DNA of 64,000 nucleotides from Bedellia somnulentella (GCA_963576735.1 OY755184.1:2356001-2420000), one strand, 5' to 3'. Numbered from the stretch's first letter, positions 22,599-34,754 are shown. The notes: a model not told the origin generated them from the sequence alone. Made by a program: numbers and translations.

Positions 22599-24550
22599 CA
22601 CGTATTTGATATTTTTGCCACTTCATAAATTTTAGTATTGTAGTGATGAAGATATATTTTCTCACATATTTGCATTGAAAACTTTTGTTTAATATCTAAA
22701 ATGAAACATACAAATTGGTAATTATTACAGCCTTAATTTTGACTTGAATGGCTATTAATTTAATATTTCCCAAATAATATGTATTTGAATTAGTTTCTCT
22801 GTGTGTGTGTGTGTGTGTATGTGTTCTTAAGCTTATTACTTTATCATAAAATGAGCAAAGTTGAGACTTCAATTACTGAATTAACGAAGATAAGGCTATT
22901 ATTTTCGTTTACATTTGATGCCCAAACCGTTATACCTTAATTCCGCTATATTGCCTTTCCGAATAATCACTATTCCATGAAATGTGACCTAACTTTTCTT
23001 TGCCGCAGGGGGGCGAAAGCCCACCCCCCTTACATGCAACAAAACAAGCATGCATGCAAACAATCAAGCAAGAATGCATACAAACAGGTGCATACCCGCG
23101 TTTTATTTATACAATTTTTCTAACATAAATAATATTTATTTAGTGAGATTTACGATTTGTAAGACTATAGATAAAGTTATTTACTAATATATTTATGTAC
23201 TAATTTATGTACTAATAAAGTTGTGGAAAATAAAGCATCTGTGATACGTAAATTATGTGAACCGTTTTCTAAATGTTGAAATTCGGATTTAAAATATTCG
23301 AATTTTCGAAATGTTACCAACCAGCTGGCATTAGCAAAGCAGTGAAACGTGAACAATTAAAAAAAAAACACTTATAGCTGGTCCTGACTGAAAATCAGTA
23401 TTGTGAGTCAATCTCACAATTTTATGCTGAGGGCCTTTTCGAATGAGGGTATAGTGTGATGTACTCTATAAGTTATTGTATTTGTCATGTGTGTGATATT
23501 TGTTGTTTTTATGTTCTCTGTTGTAATCTGTACTTTTAATACCAATAAATGTTTCTTCTTTCTTCCTTTCTTTTTTCTTTCAAATGTTCCATCAGCGGTA
23601 TTAAAACCCGCAACCTCCGGACCCAGAAGCTACTCACCTAACCGCTCAGCAACTAAAGACGTCAAATTATAAATAGTATCATGACAATAGGCTAGCAAAA
23701 AACCACCTCAACGGGTAAAGGTGTGAAACAAATAAACTAACTGAGTCTCGCATTAAACTGTCGTCGCCACATCCGGCTTTTAAATTTCAGGTTGGCAACC
23801 CTACTCAGACTTTCAAATTCGTCTACTCCCAAGCCCAAGTAATAATTTAAATCACGTTATTATTCAACATAAAATACATTAGGAACACCTTAATAAAGCA
23901 GCTGAAAATATGCGTCTAGCGTTTCGTAGGTTTAACACACAATAAATATAGCATGGATAGAAGTTCTTTGTGATCCAATTAAATGTATGAAAACGCTAAT
24001 AATAATTTTGATATGTGAAACCCAACCACTTTAATTTCATTATGTATCATTTATTTAAATTCAGACTAAATCATTAAAATGGGTATGAGTAAACGTTCAT
24101 TAGACCTTTAAAATAGTTTTAAATTGGCTTTGTAATTATAAAGCCCAAAGCAAAATCAAAACAATTGATCACAATTATCATTTACCTTAACTCTAAAGAC
24201 CTTTGTTCACCAATCTTTTAAACTCGCCAACGACGTGCGTAAGTAGCGATACAGACGCAGCCCATATTTTGTGACAAAACAAGACTGCGCCATCGACTTG
24301 CGTGATAAAAACGCGCGTCGTCAAAAAGACGTGGTTTGCAAAATCGTAATCTCACAGCCCATATATGTCCTCACCAAGGGGCTCGAGCCTTCCCTATATA
24401 GGGCGATTTGGCCATAGTCCACCACGCTGGCCAATTGCGGGCTGGCAGACTAACGACTACTACCGTAATAGTAGCCGGGACCGACGGCTTAACGTGCCCT
24501 CCGAAGCACGGCAATATGGACTAAAAATCATACCAAAAGAACAAACATAC
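22599..24550. other. Gene B intron, mostly unassigned
   Basis: Contains a short (TG)n at 22800, CATGCAAACAA-type repeats near 23040 and the tRNA-like fragment at 23592. No further exon was found. Confidence 0.45.
23592..23663 (-). repeat. tRNA-like SINE head fragment
   Basis: On the minus strand TTGCTGAGCGGTTAGGTG (A-box-like) precedes GCGGGTTTTAATACCGC (T arm with B-box decay). A pyrimidine run flanks it. It is a derived tRNA gene or SINE head, not functional. Confidence 0.45.
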
Positions 24551-24638
24551 CTGATGAACAAAGTCGCGCAGAGCACTCCAAGGAGCGGCACCAGGGTGCC
24601 GAGACAGGCCAGGATCAGGGTTTGCAGATCGTTGAAAC
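24551..24638 (-). CDS. Gene B, transmembrane exon
   Basis: An 88 bp exon with near-ideal splice sites (CCGTGTTCTCAG| and TTCATCAG|GTATGT). It completes a Ser codon, then encodes FNDLQTLILACLGTLV followed by PLLGVLCATLFI, a single hydrophobic helix of about 22 residues, and leaves AG for the next exon. Phases match on both sides. After a signal peptide this makes a type I, single-pass membrane protein (inference from order). Confidence 0.75.
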
Positions 24639-25918
24639 CTGAGAACACGGAAAGAACTACGACAGGGTCACATGGGCTATGGAAATCGCTAAAACTATTT
24701 CGTTTCGCCTGTTTACTTTTTTTGTCTCATTTACACACTTATTTTACTCACCCTGACTAACGGATGAACTAAGCCTATACGAAATCAACTCAGCTATAGG
24801 TTCATCATAACTCTATAAATTATACTCCTGTCACAAAGAGCCAAGACAAAAGTGATCAAAATTAAACTAGAGATAAAATTAGTTCGTTAAAATATTGTAA
24901 TTAGAAAATGGCCGTCACCCAACCAAAAGTGTTTCGGTGCAAATTACACTCCATATCCGGAGGGTAATTCCGTTGATTATGGCATTTGTATTCGAGAAGC
25001 TTCAATTTCTCGATTCATTCTAACATTTATTACTTTCCAACTAGCTGCGTCCTGATTATTTGCATGAATAAGAAAGAGACAAAAAATCTAATTTTGTCAT
25101 AGTGTAACGGTTCTATCCGAAATGTCTCTGGATTCTAAATTGACACCTCATTTATAACTGCCATTTTGTTTCGAGAATGCCTTCTTGGTTTGACGTTTTA
25201 TTGGTTTGAAAGTTCAATACATGTTCAATATCAAATTGATATTGGATATATCTTAAACATATTTTGTTCTGAATGTTGATATTCTACAAAGATGTTTTTT
25301 AGTCACAGCTCAGGTGTCACTATATAAAGGTAATAAAACAGGCATGTTTGAACATAAAAATAACTATGGGTGAGCTGAAGGAATATTATATCAATTCAAT
25401 TCATTTTATTTGCAAGCTGATAGGAAGTTACAAATTGTAAAAATACAGTAAAAGTACAGATGACGCGTTTTAAGGGCATGGCAAACATCGTTTAGTGGTA
25501 CACTAGTTGTAGAGCAATCGAGGCACTCTATTTATTATTGTGATCATTAAAAAACCTCCTTATATTGTAATAACATTTACTGATAAGATGTTTTTTTTAA
25601 AATTTATAGTATTTTTTTTATAATATCTTTTAGTACATTAGGACGCCCTCTTTTTTCCGTTAATGATATAAAAGGCAAAGTCAAACTTCACAAAATTAAA
25701 TGTATATATTATATATATCAGTTGGCTGTATATATCAACTGGCAACTCAGCAACATGCAATCAACAACGGTTGTACAAAAAACTTGGACTTTCATCGCAA
25801 AATAACATCAATGCTTCTTATTACTGATATAGTCAACCGCTAACAAAATTGTCAATTTTACAAACTTGGAACCTAAGTGGGACCCATACCTGTGTTATTA
25901 GAGTCAAACATTTCATGT

Positions 25919-26123
25919 ATGTACATACATACATACATACATAAACTCACGGCCATAAATCCTTAAAAAAGGGGTAGCCAGAGCTTTAGAGCTAGAAACT
26001 AGTAGAAATAAAGTATCGGTGGTAATGGATCTCCAACCGCATCACCCAAAAACAACTTAGTCACATCTTACAACACCCGCGGGTAGAAAGGGGTAGTGTC
26101 ATTCTAAGCCGGCACTACACGGT
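25919..26123 (-). mobile_element. SINE-A, beta, in gene B intron
   Basis: CATACATACATACATAAACT to TAAGCCGGCACTACACGG. The hairpin region is deleted after CTAGAAACTAG. Lies just beyond the donor of the first gene B coding exon. Confidence 0.8.
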
Positions 26124-26189
26124 CTTTATTTATGTAACTAGAGGTAATTCAGTAATAATATTATAGAAAAATTAAAAAAATGTGCTCAC

Positions 26190-26917
26190 TTGTATCAGGC
26201 GCTACGTCATCATCAACCTCAAACCCCGTTATGTTAGCTAAATTATAAGCACTTTTATTATCACTTCTCATATTGTCTTCGACAGCCACCAATTCTACGA
26301 AATCAGTCTTTTTCAGCACATCACTAGTGTTCTTTAAGTCACTATTATCACTTGTGTTCGTATCATTAAGTTTAAGAGAGATTAGAAACTCAAATCTAGG
26401 CATAATTGCCGGTCTAAACATTATGTCTGTAAGCGTTTCCTCTCGACCAGTTTCAGAGTCAATGATCTCTTCTAGGAGAGGACTGGATGTATTCATTTGT
26501 TTTTCTATAGCCGTAGCATCATCTACTGGTATTTCAAGAACTTTATCTGGTTCTTTCAAATTGTTCTTAGATAGGATTAATTCATCTCTGCCTTGTTCAG
26601 CGTTAAGTATAGCTTCCATATCTGTCTTTGAATTTTTATTAGTCTGTTCTAATGTCTCTTCAGTTCTTGACTCTGTTATATTATCGTAATTTCTAAATTG
26701 ATTTGCATTAGTGACATTTGTGGGTGTATTTAAAACTAAATCTGTTTCGTTGTACGGTCTGGAGTAAACGAAGTCTGCGGTCAATAAAGCGTAGAGTACG
26801 CAAAACATTGTTTTTATTTTAAAGTTCGTCATCTTTAGATATTTTCTTCGTTTTGCATGACGCAAGCGGTTCACATCGTAGTTGGACGTCAGACGCACAT
26901 ATTGCTTTCTTTAGACC
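26190..26917 (-). CDS. Gene B, exon with 5' UTR, start codon, signal peptide and ectodomain
   Basis: Acceptor TTTTTTTGCAG at 26919-26918 opens the exon; the coding start is the ATG at 26832. An in-frame TAA just after the acceptor rules out an upstream start in this frame. The first residues, with hydrophobic core MFCVLYALLTADFVYS, form a typical signal peptide, probably cleaved after Ser24. The ectodomain of about 190 residues is acidic and Asn/Thr-rich, with at least nine N-X-S/T sequons (NETD, NVTN, NITE, NTSS, NDTN, NTSD, NKSA, NITG and a repeat NTSD) and no Cys. The donor ATACAA|GTGAGC at 26190/26189 leaves phase 1. The exon supplies 214 codons plus one base. I do not recognise the family. 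Confidence 0.75.
26889..26900 (-). promoter_or_regulatory. Upstream micro-ORF in gene B 5' UTR
   Basis: ATG TGC GTC TGA lies between the acceptor and the main ATG, in another frame. It is the only upstream ATG in this exon. A four-codon uORF may dampen initiation at the main start (inference). Confidence 0.35.
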
Positions 26918-27237
26918 TGCAAAAAAAGAAAAAGGTCAGACTACAGCTGGGATTGAAACAATGAATAAGAAATGTGATGGAGGTTCTAGTTTCGATTTGG
27001 TATTGAAGTTTCGGTAAAAAAAGTAATTTAGAAGCCTCGTGAGATAACAAGTAAACTAGGCTCGGGATTTTGTTTAAAATAGGAAGTTTTGTTTTGTTCT
27101 TATTTGTTTGAAAGATTATAGAAAAAACTTTTACTTGAACTATCTTTAAAATACTTATTCTGTAAAAATGTATCTGCTCGGCATCTTTTCTATGTATAAT
27201 CCTGGACGTTTTATTCTTACTTATCATTCAAAATTTA

Positions 27238-27446
27238 TGCATAAGATATTCACAACCATAACTTCCAAAAAGAGGTAGCCAGAGTTTTAAAAGAAGCAAT
27301 CCTAAACAACTTTCGGATTTTGAGTCGGGAAAAGACTTTAAAATAAAGATTGTTAGTGTAAGAGCTCCAGATGCTTTGCCCAACAATTCTGCGAATCTCC
27401 TTTTACAATACCCACGAGAAGAAATGGATAAGTTATATTTTAACAT
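27238..27446 (-). mobile_element. SINE-A, diverged
   Basis: ATTCACAACCATAACTTCC and CACGAGAAGAAATGG; its head side runs into the tail of the SINE-B at 27455. Confidence 0.6.
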
Positions 27447-27454
27447 AAAACATA

Positions 27455-27809
27455 ACATAAACGTTCACGCCGAATATCCCCGAAGGGGTTGGCAGAGGTA
27501 CTAATACTTCTGAACATCACGTGACTTTGTCACCTGGTGTTCAGAGTACCCACGTTTTGCATGGACAGTGTACTCACGTGATAGGGGGCAGGCCTATCGC
27601 CGTTTTGTACGAATACACTGTCACATGACTAAGTACAACTCAGCCATGTGGGTTTCCTCACGATGTTTTCCCTCACCGTTAACAACCATGATAAATTAAC
27701 CACACATATGTCTTTAGAAAAGACAAATTGGTGTAGGCCCAACCCCGGCTTTGAACACTAGTCGTTTGCACGATAACCGAGTGTTCTACCCACTGGGCTA
27801 TCACGGTTT
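27455..27809 (-). mobile_element. SINE-B, full length, young
   Basis: Differs from 15580-15937 at only a few positions, such as CAACCCCGGC against CGACCAAGGA in the T-arm area. Ends AAACATAACATAAACG. Confidence 0.85.
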
Positions 27810-28549
27810 ATTATATTTTAAGTCACCACAAAACAGCAAGATTAGTCTTGTTATTTTTAATTTTATTAATAGCAGTTACTCAGGTCCTTTTTTAGCAATA
27901 CCTACAAATACGGCTTGCAACATGATAATATAAATATTTATTCATGGTCGAAATGATCTAATAAAAAAAGACATATCAGTAAAACACAATCATCATATAT
28001 TTTTTAGATACAAGTTTATTATATTTATTGAATTTAGAAATAAAAGGTCCATTTGTTAATTCTTACACTTCGCATAAAAGACGAGACAATGATTGGAAAC
28101 TGGTTGGTTATTAAACATATCACCCATTTTTTATGCATAGTATCAGCTTCTGGTTGAAGATACTATAATTTCTTAATGTAACGATTTTCAAGGATTTACT
28201 GAAAGTTAATTTACTATTATTGTAAATGAAATTCAGATTCACTTAGAACTCTAAAATGTTGTAGTCTACGAGTTTCGTAGCCATTAAAGGCATCTACAAA
28301 TGGCGTAGTAGCTACGAAATATTTCATTTAGTTAACCATTACCAACTTTAATTAAATTCTGTGTCAATCTAAAAAATGATCATTTACCTTTTTAGATTGT
28401 GCAGTACAGTTTATTAAATCACAATTAACATTGTGTACTTATTTATATAGGTTACTAATTATATTTCCTCCGCTCTATTTTTTCTTTTTATTAAAATGGT
28501 TTTTTTTAACCAAGTTATACCTACTATTCAGCAAGAAAAAAACATGATA

Positions 28550-28715
28550 ACATTTTCTAAAAGGAAATCTTATTAAGCCCGCCAGTTAGTTGAAGCACTT
28601 AACTAGTGTGGAGTCAGCAGAAACTTGGCGAGGCGTAACAGTGTCAAGAACGGGACTTGCATCTCAAGAGACCGCCGAGACAAGGTTACCGCGCACTCTC
28701 TTTATTTTTAACTGG
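28550..28715. other. Unassigned GC-rich patch upstream of gene B
   Basis: Contains AGTGTCAAGAACGGGACTTG and GACCGCCGAGACAAGG in AT-rich DNA, about 1.6 kb upstream of the first gene B exon seen. Could be a first non-coding exon or promoter (inference, weak). Confidence 0.25.
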
Positions 28716-28994
28716 CAACACAATATGGTTGAGTTTGTTTGAAACATCTTTTTAAGTAAATTAGAGAAATCGTTTTTTTATACGTTTTTTGTGTGTTTAT
28801 ATTATTCTAATTAAATGATAAAATACGGTTTATAAATAATAGTCGGCGTATTTTATATTAGGTTGTTACCTTAATGTTAGAAGGTTATTGATTTGTTGTA
28901 AAGTTGTAAATAATTGTATAGTTATCCTGAAAATAATATTCTAAGAAGTGAGATTCTATAAAAAGTATTAGCAGTAAAAGCTTACCTAATAGAT

Positions 28995-29216
28995 ACATAA
29001 ACTCACGACTATAAATCCCAAGAAGGGGTAGTTAGAGCTGGAGAATAATTAATTCATCAGCTACTTTAAGGAAGTTGAATGGGGAAAAGATTGTAAAATA
29101 AAGGCTGTGATGGATTTCCAACTATATCGCCCAACAGTTTCTTTAAAAGCCCTAATACCCTGAGTACACACTGGGAGAATGGTTTATAGCTATTTGAAGA
29201 CCGCACTACAAAGCAA
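28995..29216 (-). mobile_element. SINE-A, diverged
   Basis: ACATAAACTCACGACTATAA to AGACCGCACTACAAAGC. Confidence 0.7.
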
Positions 29217-29992
29217 AGCTTACACTACATAGCAATTAAATTATTACTGTATAGCTAGGATGTATAACATTGCTGGTAACACAATTATTTTTCTATGTAT
29301 ATGTGTATAGCATTAAACAATTCACCACTTTTATATAATACAACAGGATTACGAGGCATTTCTCAAACGAGATATCTAGAAATAAAAGTATCATTGTCAT
29401 TCGCAACCCCGACCATCATTCGCTTTGTGACATCACAGTTTTCGAAGAAATAACAATACGTTTTTGCTTTATTCTTAAGTCATCTTTTATTCCATCAAAA
29501 TAGATGACAAAGAAAATATCTCTTGCTTATTGTAACAATAAGTTATTGAAATCCAATAAATACTTATGAATATTACAAAAATATAAAGTCCACATAGAGA
29601 GAAATGTAATGCTAGAAAACTTTTTAACAATATGGCGGGGGCATGAGGAAAGAATGTAAGATGAAAGCGTGAAAGATGATAATGGGAGATAATTGGAAAA
29701 AAAGTAAGGGCGTTTGGCAGACGAGCGAATAGTTGAAAGTAATGAGGCAAAAGAGACAATAGTATGGGCCAATTGGGATAGTATGTTTGTATAGTAAGGC
29801 CACTTAAAGCGTTAAAAAATCCAAAACAATAATCCAAAGATAACAACAAAGAAGAGAAACCAAAATCAGAGTGTATAAAACGATTTATGAAAGTGTGGGC
29901 AAGCAGTTGGTTTGTTTGACCTTTTATAAAGTGAAGATCTATGGAATTTACCCTTACCAGTTTATTAACTTAGGCGGTGCAAGTATTAAATA

Positions 29993-30165
29993 GTCATTGT
30001 ATTTAAAAAGACATGGTTCTCGTAATACGAAGAACAAAAGTCGTTAATCATGCGCTGTAGACGGCACCTGTATCATATTCCAGAGTTTGCAAACATTGTG
30101 CATCACTACAGCCGACCTACAGGCGACCTTTGGGCATAGATGATAAATACAAATATGAACAAAAA
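29993..30165. repeat. Local direct repeat, left copy
   Basis: GTCATTGTATTTAAAAAGAC through GACCTACAGGCGACCTTTG and a GCATAGATGATAAA end; repeated at 30321-30590. Confidence 0.75.
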
Positions 30166-30320
30166 TACAACGAGGCGAAAGACCGAAATATGATTGTATA
30201 AGATGAAATAAAAATATTTTTTTATTTCAACATACAACAAGGAATATTTATTGTATAAAGGGATGATCAATCGATTCTGTTTTTTCAAGTGTATTTATTT
30301 GTGCAGTTAAATAATTAAAA

Positions 30321-30590
30321 TGTCATTGTATTTAAAAAGACATCTTTGTCATAATACGAACAACAAAAGTCCTTAATCATGCGATGCATAGACGGCACCT
30401 GTATCATATTCCAGGGTTTGCAAACATTGTGCATCATTACAGCCGACCTCCAGGCGACCTTTGCAATTCTATTTGAATAAAATATAATCGTTCCTGTTTA
30501 TTCGCAGTAATGGACCGCTACACTGCGGCCATGTCCCCTACCGTGGATGTTCTGTTATGGACATAGATGATAAACACAAATATGAATAAG
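30321..30590. repeat. Local direct repeat, right copy with 96-bp extra segment
   Basis: Same unit, but between CGACCTTTG and GACATAGATGATAAA it holds about 96 bp, including GGACCGCTACACTGCGGCCA. The left copy has lost this segment or never had it. Confidence 0.7.
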
Positions 30591-31137
30591 TACTTTTGTT
30601 TTATTATTTTTAATGACTTGAAAAATATGCTTGTACAACAGCTTTCAAAAACGTTGACTTACTGATTTATTAACCAGTTTGGTAACTGAAATGTTGTGAT
30701 TCGATAAAGTGTAAGCAAAAATCTTATTAAAGCACTATTTTAAATCGGTAAATTAGTCCCAGAGTTAAGCTACTACACAGCTACAATTTGGGACTATGGT
30801 AGAATATAGTTTTAATCTGTAAATAAATATATATGGTTATACATATTATGTACTACATATTCATTAGTCGCAAAAAAGTCTGGTTATGAACCTATGAAAT
30901 CGCTCACGAGTGCTGGTGAACTATACAATGACAGTGCACCATTACAGCCTGACCGTTGGACTCCCATTATTCAATTGACGACTGAAACGTGTGCACGTAT
31001 ACATAACTAACTACTACTTTAATGTGTATATTCGTTTTTGTTTTTTTTTATGATACCATATGTTATTTTCTTGTCCGGTACTAACTGAAAAGTGTGTGTT
31101 AGACTTACAGTAATCTAATTTGGCCTTTCGTTTCCTG

Positions 31138-31384
31138 ATATACATACATACATACATACATATACTCACGGCTATAAATCCCTAGAAGGGGTAGCCAAAG
31201 CTAACGAATTAGAAATTCCTCAGCCACTTTTGGAAGTTGCGTGGGGAAAAGATGGTAAAATAAAGGTTGTTGGTGATGAGTCTCCAACCGCATCCCTTAA
31301 AAAGCCCCAATACCGTTATTCGCCTCTTACGTACACCCACCGGAAGAAAAGGGGTAGTGCTATTCTAAGCCGATACTACACAAC
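31138..31384 (-). mobile_element. SINE-A, alpha
   Basis: CATACATACATACATACAT tail, head AGCCGATACTACACAAC. Confidence 0.87.
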
Positions 31385-31438
31385 AATATTCCTGATATAA
31401 TTCACTTTATTTGATCAGGTTTTACATTTTTATTATAA

Positions 31439-31440
<2 letters not shown>

Positions 31441-31490
<50 letters not shown>
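31441..31490. repeat. (TG)25 microsatellite
   Basis: Uninterrupted TG dinucleotides over 50 bp. Confidence 0.95.
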
Positions 31491-31494
<4 letters not shown>

Positions 31495-32298
31495 ATGTTA
31501 AGTTCAACGTATTTTTTACTTTTCTCATTTCTGTTTTTATTTTGAATAAATATCCTTGCACACCTGGGTGTGACACCTAGCAGTAATTATGTTTATTATT
31601 CGAGTTATAAATGCCATTGGTTTTCTCTGGACACTAGACAATAAAATGAAACATGCAATTAGGAAGAACACGTACTTGTCTTGTTGGGTTGTCATTATTT
31701 CTGGGATATTAATCATTGTAACCGCGCCCATGTGCACAAATCTACCTTCATGAGGGTTATTTGGCCATAGCTCACTTGGCTGACTAATGTCTTCTACCAT
31801 GAAAGAAGCAGGGACTACCAGCTTCATATGCCCCACAAGGCTTGCAATCACATTAATTTTCAGATGATGCTACGGATTTACGCTGACCTAGTGCAGATTG
31901 GCATGCTTATGGTAGTTACACTAAGCTGCTATTACATAGCAAACCATGAACCTTTTCAATCGAAATATACTAACTATACAACCACTCATCGTTTTCGAGA
32001 ACACAGAGTAAGAGCTCTCCATGAAACTGTATATCTGTTCGTATATAACAGCTAAAACTTAGTTGCAACATTTCCATTTAAATTGTAGCGAGCTGGCAAG
32101 CAAGTAACACCATGTTTTCTCGTCGAGAATGTATAATGTATTAGTAAGCGGTGTAAAGCTTATGCTCTATAAAGTGGGTGAACCACAACTGCTTGCTTAA
32201 TATATCAGAAAGGTTTGGCATATCTATATTTTTGGATGTATTATATCTTTTACTAGGTATATCTTGTTTTGTCATGAATACGGAACGATAAAAGGCAA

Positions 32299-32528
32299 TG
32301 CCGTGTAGCGCCGGCTTAAAATTTCACTACCCTTTTTTACCCACGTGTGTCGTAAGAGGCGACTAAGGGTATGGGGCTTTTTTAAGTGGTTTTTGGGCGA
32401 TGCGGTTAGAGACCCATCACCAACGATACTTTATTACTAACATCTTCTCCCCTATCAAGTTCCAATAGAGACTGAGGAGTTTCTGGCTCTCAAGCTCTGG
32501 TAACCCCTTTTTGGGATCTATGGCCGTA
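32299..32528 (+). mobile_element. SINE-A, beta
   Basis: TGCCGTGTAGCGCCGGCTTA; tail TTTTTGGGATCTATGGCCGT without TATG repeats. Confidence 0.83.
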
Positions 32529-32600
32529 TTTTGTTATATTGTCATATAAATAAATATATGCGAGTATAATTATTACACAATTGGTTTCTATTCATATTTA

Positions 32601-32849
32601 CATACATACATACATATACTCACGGCTGTAAATCCCTTAACGGGGTAGCCAGAGCTTTGGAATGAAAAATTCCTCAGCCACTTTTGGAAGTTGTTTGGGA
32701 AAAGATGGTAATAATAAATGTTTCTGGTGACGGGTCTCCAACCACATCGCCCAAAAATCACTTAAAAAGCCCCTATACCCTTAGTCGCCTCTTACGATCA
32801 CCCACGGGTAGAAACGGGGTAGTGTTATTCTTAACCGACACTACACGGC
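32601..32849 (-). mobile_element. SINE-A, gamma
   Basis: GGCTGTAAATCCCTTAACGG and CGATCACCCACGGGTAG. Confidence 0.87.
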
Positions 32850-33007
32850 GTATTCATATTTCTCCCCAGATAATACTTTAGAGGATATAAAATTTAATTA
32901 TAAGGTAGCTTGCGAAATGGCATGAAATTTGCAACATGATGAATTAATAAGACGTACGATCCCCTTCGTTCTGAGGTCTACGAATGACCTTCAACTGCGT
33001 CTGCCAG

Positions 33008-33120
33008 CATCGCTAGTACGAGCGACATTTTAACTAGACATCGTGTGGTATAAAACAGTCATCTCTTTCACACTTACCTAGTTCATTCTAACTGGCAGAG
33101 CAACGATAAAATAACGCTCG
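33008..33120. repeat. Family D repeat copy
   Basis: Carries ACGAGCGACATTTTAACTAG and AACAGTCATCTCTTTCACAC, about 85 percent like 19345-19465 by eye. Confidence 0.5.
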
Positions 33121-33230
33121 TGTTAGGCCTCTTGAAGGTTAAAGTCATTTGAGCCTATCTTGCTATTTACCAATTGATTGTGATGTAACGTAAGTTGGCA
33201 CGATACGAAAAATAAATATTTGCAGCTGAA

Positions 33231-33347
33231 ATACATACATATACTCACAGCTTAAATCCCAAAAAGGGGTAGCTAGAGTTTCAGAGCTAGAAACTCCACA
33301 ACACAATTATTTGGAAGTTGAAAGGGGACAAGATGGTAGAAATAAAG
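33231..33347 (-). mobile_element. SINE-A, beta, 3' half only
   Basis: TACATACATATACTCACAGC to AGATGGTAGAAATAAAG; cut off before the Helitron. Confidence 0.75.
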
Positions 33348-33381
33348 CTGAATTTGTAGCTGAATTGTAGTGATATCTATA

Positions 33382-33500
33382 TCTATACCTATAATAAATC
33401 TGTAGAGAGGTCAATTCTGTACATGAAATATATTTTCAAAATAACTATCAGGTGGTAATTAGGGATCGATACTGATGCCAAAAATGCAATCAGTAAAATT

Positions 33501-33534
<34 letters not shown>

Positions 33535-34350
33535 GGTTTGTATGTTCCTTATGGAAACAAAAACTACTCGACGGATTTTAACGAAACTTGGTACAATTAT
33601 TCTCCATACTCCTGGGCAGGTTTTTGTATACTTTCCAGCAGAGTATTAAAGGGGAATTTTGGGAAATTTTGGGAAAACGGGAGAAGTTACTACATTTTTT
33701 AAGCTTCCGTCGCGTGTGCAGCCTTAATGGTTAAACTTACATAGAAATCATGTATGACGGAAATATTCTTCATTAAATTATCTAAAAAAAAACCTGAACA
33801 GTTTATGTCTATCTTTTACGGTTGACTCACAATAACACGTGTAATTCCTGATAGCTTAGCAGTTCGGAACATTCTGATTATATTTGTTTACTCTTACGTT
33901 TGTAAACCTCTCACTCATCCCTAATTTAAAAAAGGTAACATTATTACCTATTCAATAAAAAAAGAATCATAGAAATCGGTAGAGAAACACCGAAATTATA
34001 CATAAAATAAGCCATCGCGCCCGTGACCAAAACCGAATCGTTACTTATTTACATATAACATACTAGATGGCGCCAGTAGTTGCATCCTACAACACGTAAT
34101 GATTTATTTTTTAGATTGTTATAAATACTTCATTGCGTTTTATTCCAAAATTTGCTATTAAACGGAAGTACTGAACCGTTCATTAAAGCGCATTAAAAAT
34201 CACCAAACTACACTGTTTAGGGAGTGCTATAAATTTAATAAATTGAAAACATTGCGCTGAATTTTACAATGCTTGAGCAGTGACTAAAGAAAGAAACCTC
34301 AGATATTTAAAAAACAACGCTACCCGTGCGAAGCTGGGACGATCCACTAG
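33382..34350 (+). mobile_element. Non-autonomous Helitron, about 970 bp
   Basis: The 5' end is TCTATACCTATAATAAATC, preceded by A. The 3' end is a GC hairpin, CCCGTGCGAAGCTGGG, 8 bp before CTAG, followed by T: the standard Helitron A/T insertion and end structure. It carries a (CTGT)n tract near 33506-33532. The low-complexity frame over this tract (CLSVCLSV) is not a gene. Confidence 0.75.
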
Positions 34351-34372
34351 TTTTGTAATAAAATATGAACTT

Positions 34373-34440
34373 ACTAGACGATAACCCGGCTTCGCTCGGG
34401 TGAAATATCACTCATAATATCATCTAGGTACAAAATGTAG
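34373..34440 (-). mobile_element. 3' end of another Helitron
   Basis: On the minus strand it reads CACCCGAGCGAAGCCGGG, then TTATCGT and CTAG. This has the hairpin and CTAG structure of a Helitron 3' end, with a hairpin different from the neighbouring 970-bp element. The 5' limit was not found. Confidence 0.5.
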
Positions 34441-34754
34441 GTAAACACTTCTGTAGCCATCGGTTCTCAAGAAATATTAAAGGAAAGCAAGGCATAGATT
34501 CGTATAGCCTCGTTCATTGTTTTTATCAATATAGTAAATAAAAACTGCAAACGTTTTTACACAAATAATATTTATTTTAAAACAAGATTCAAAATAAACT
34601 AACATAAATTAACAAAACATATAACTTTTAAGATTATTTTTTTGTAAACCTCTTTGTTTTTAGCACTCAGTCTCTTTCTCTAGTTTTGTGAGTAGATAAG
34701 TCCACCATCAGTTTGACAGCGAAAAGGAATAGATGTAAGTTACTCATAAATTAT

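Larger units (their letters stand above)
29217..31137. other. No gene; local duplication only
   Basis: Apart from the direct repeats at 29993 and 30321, nothing is assigned. The 120-residue minus-strand frame at 29487-29849 is AT-composition driven (Leu/Phe/Ser-rich) with no motif. Confidence 0.45.

Noticed and set aside
24365..24760. 131-residue plus-strand protein
   Set aside because: Antisense to the gene B transmembrane exon; no domain, and the minus strand has clear splice sites.
26273..26689. 138-residue plus-strand protein
   Set aside because: Antisense shadow of the gene B ectodomain exon, which has splice sites, signal peptide and phase support.
16007..26832. Synaptotagmin identity for gene B
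   Set aside because: The Cys/Lys block after one transmembrane helix is suggestive, but there is a long cleavable-signal ectodomain and no C2 exon in the window.
29487..29849. 120-residue minus-strand membrane-like protein
   Set aside because: Hydrophobicity comes from T-rich composition; a second frame overlaps it with similar content.
33475..33702. Protein with CLSVCLSV repeats (also 43124-43387)
   Set aside because: It is the translation of a CTGT/GACA microsatellite inside two Helitrons, with different repeat numbers and no stable frame.
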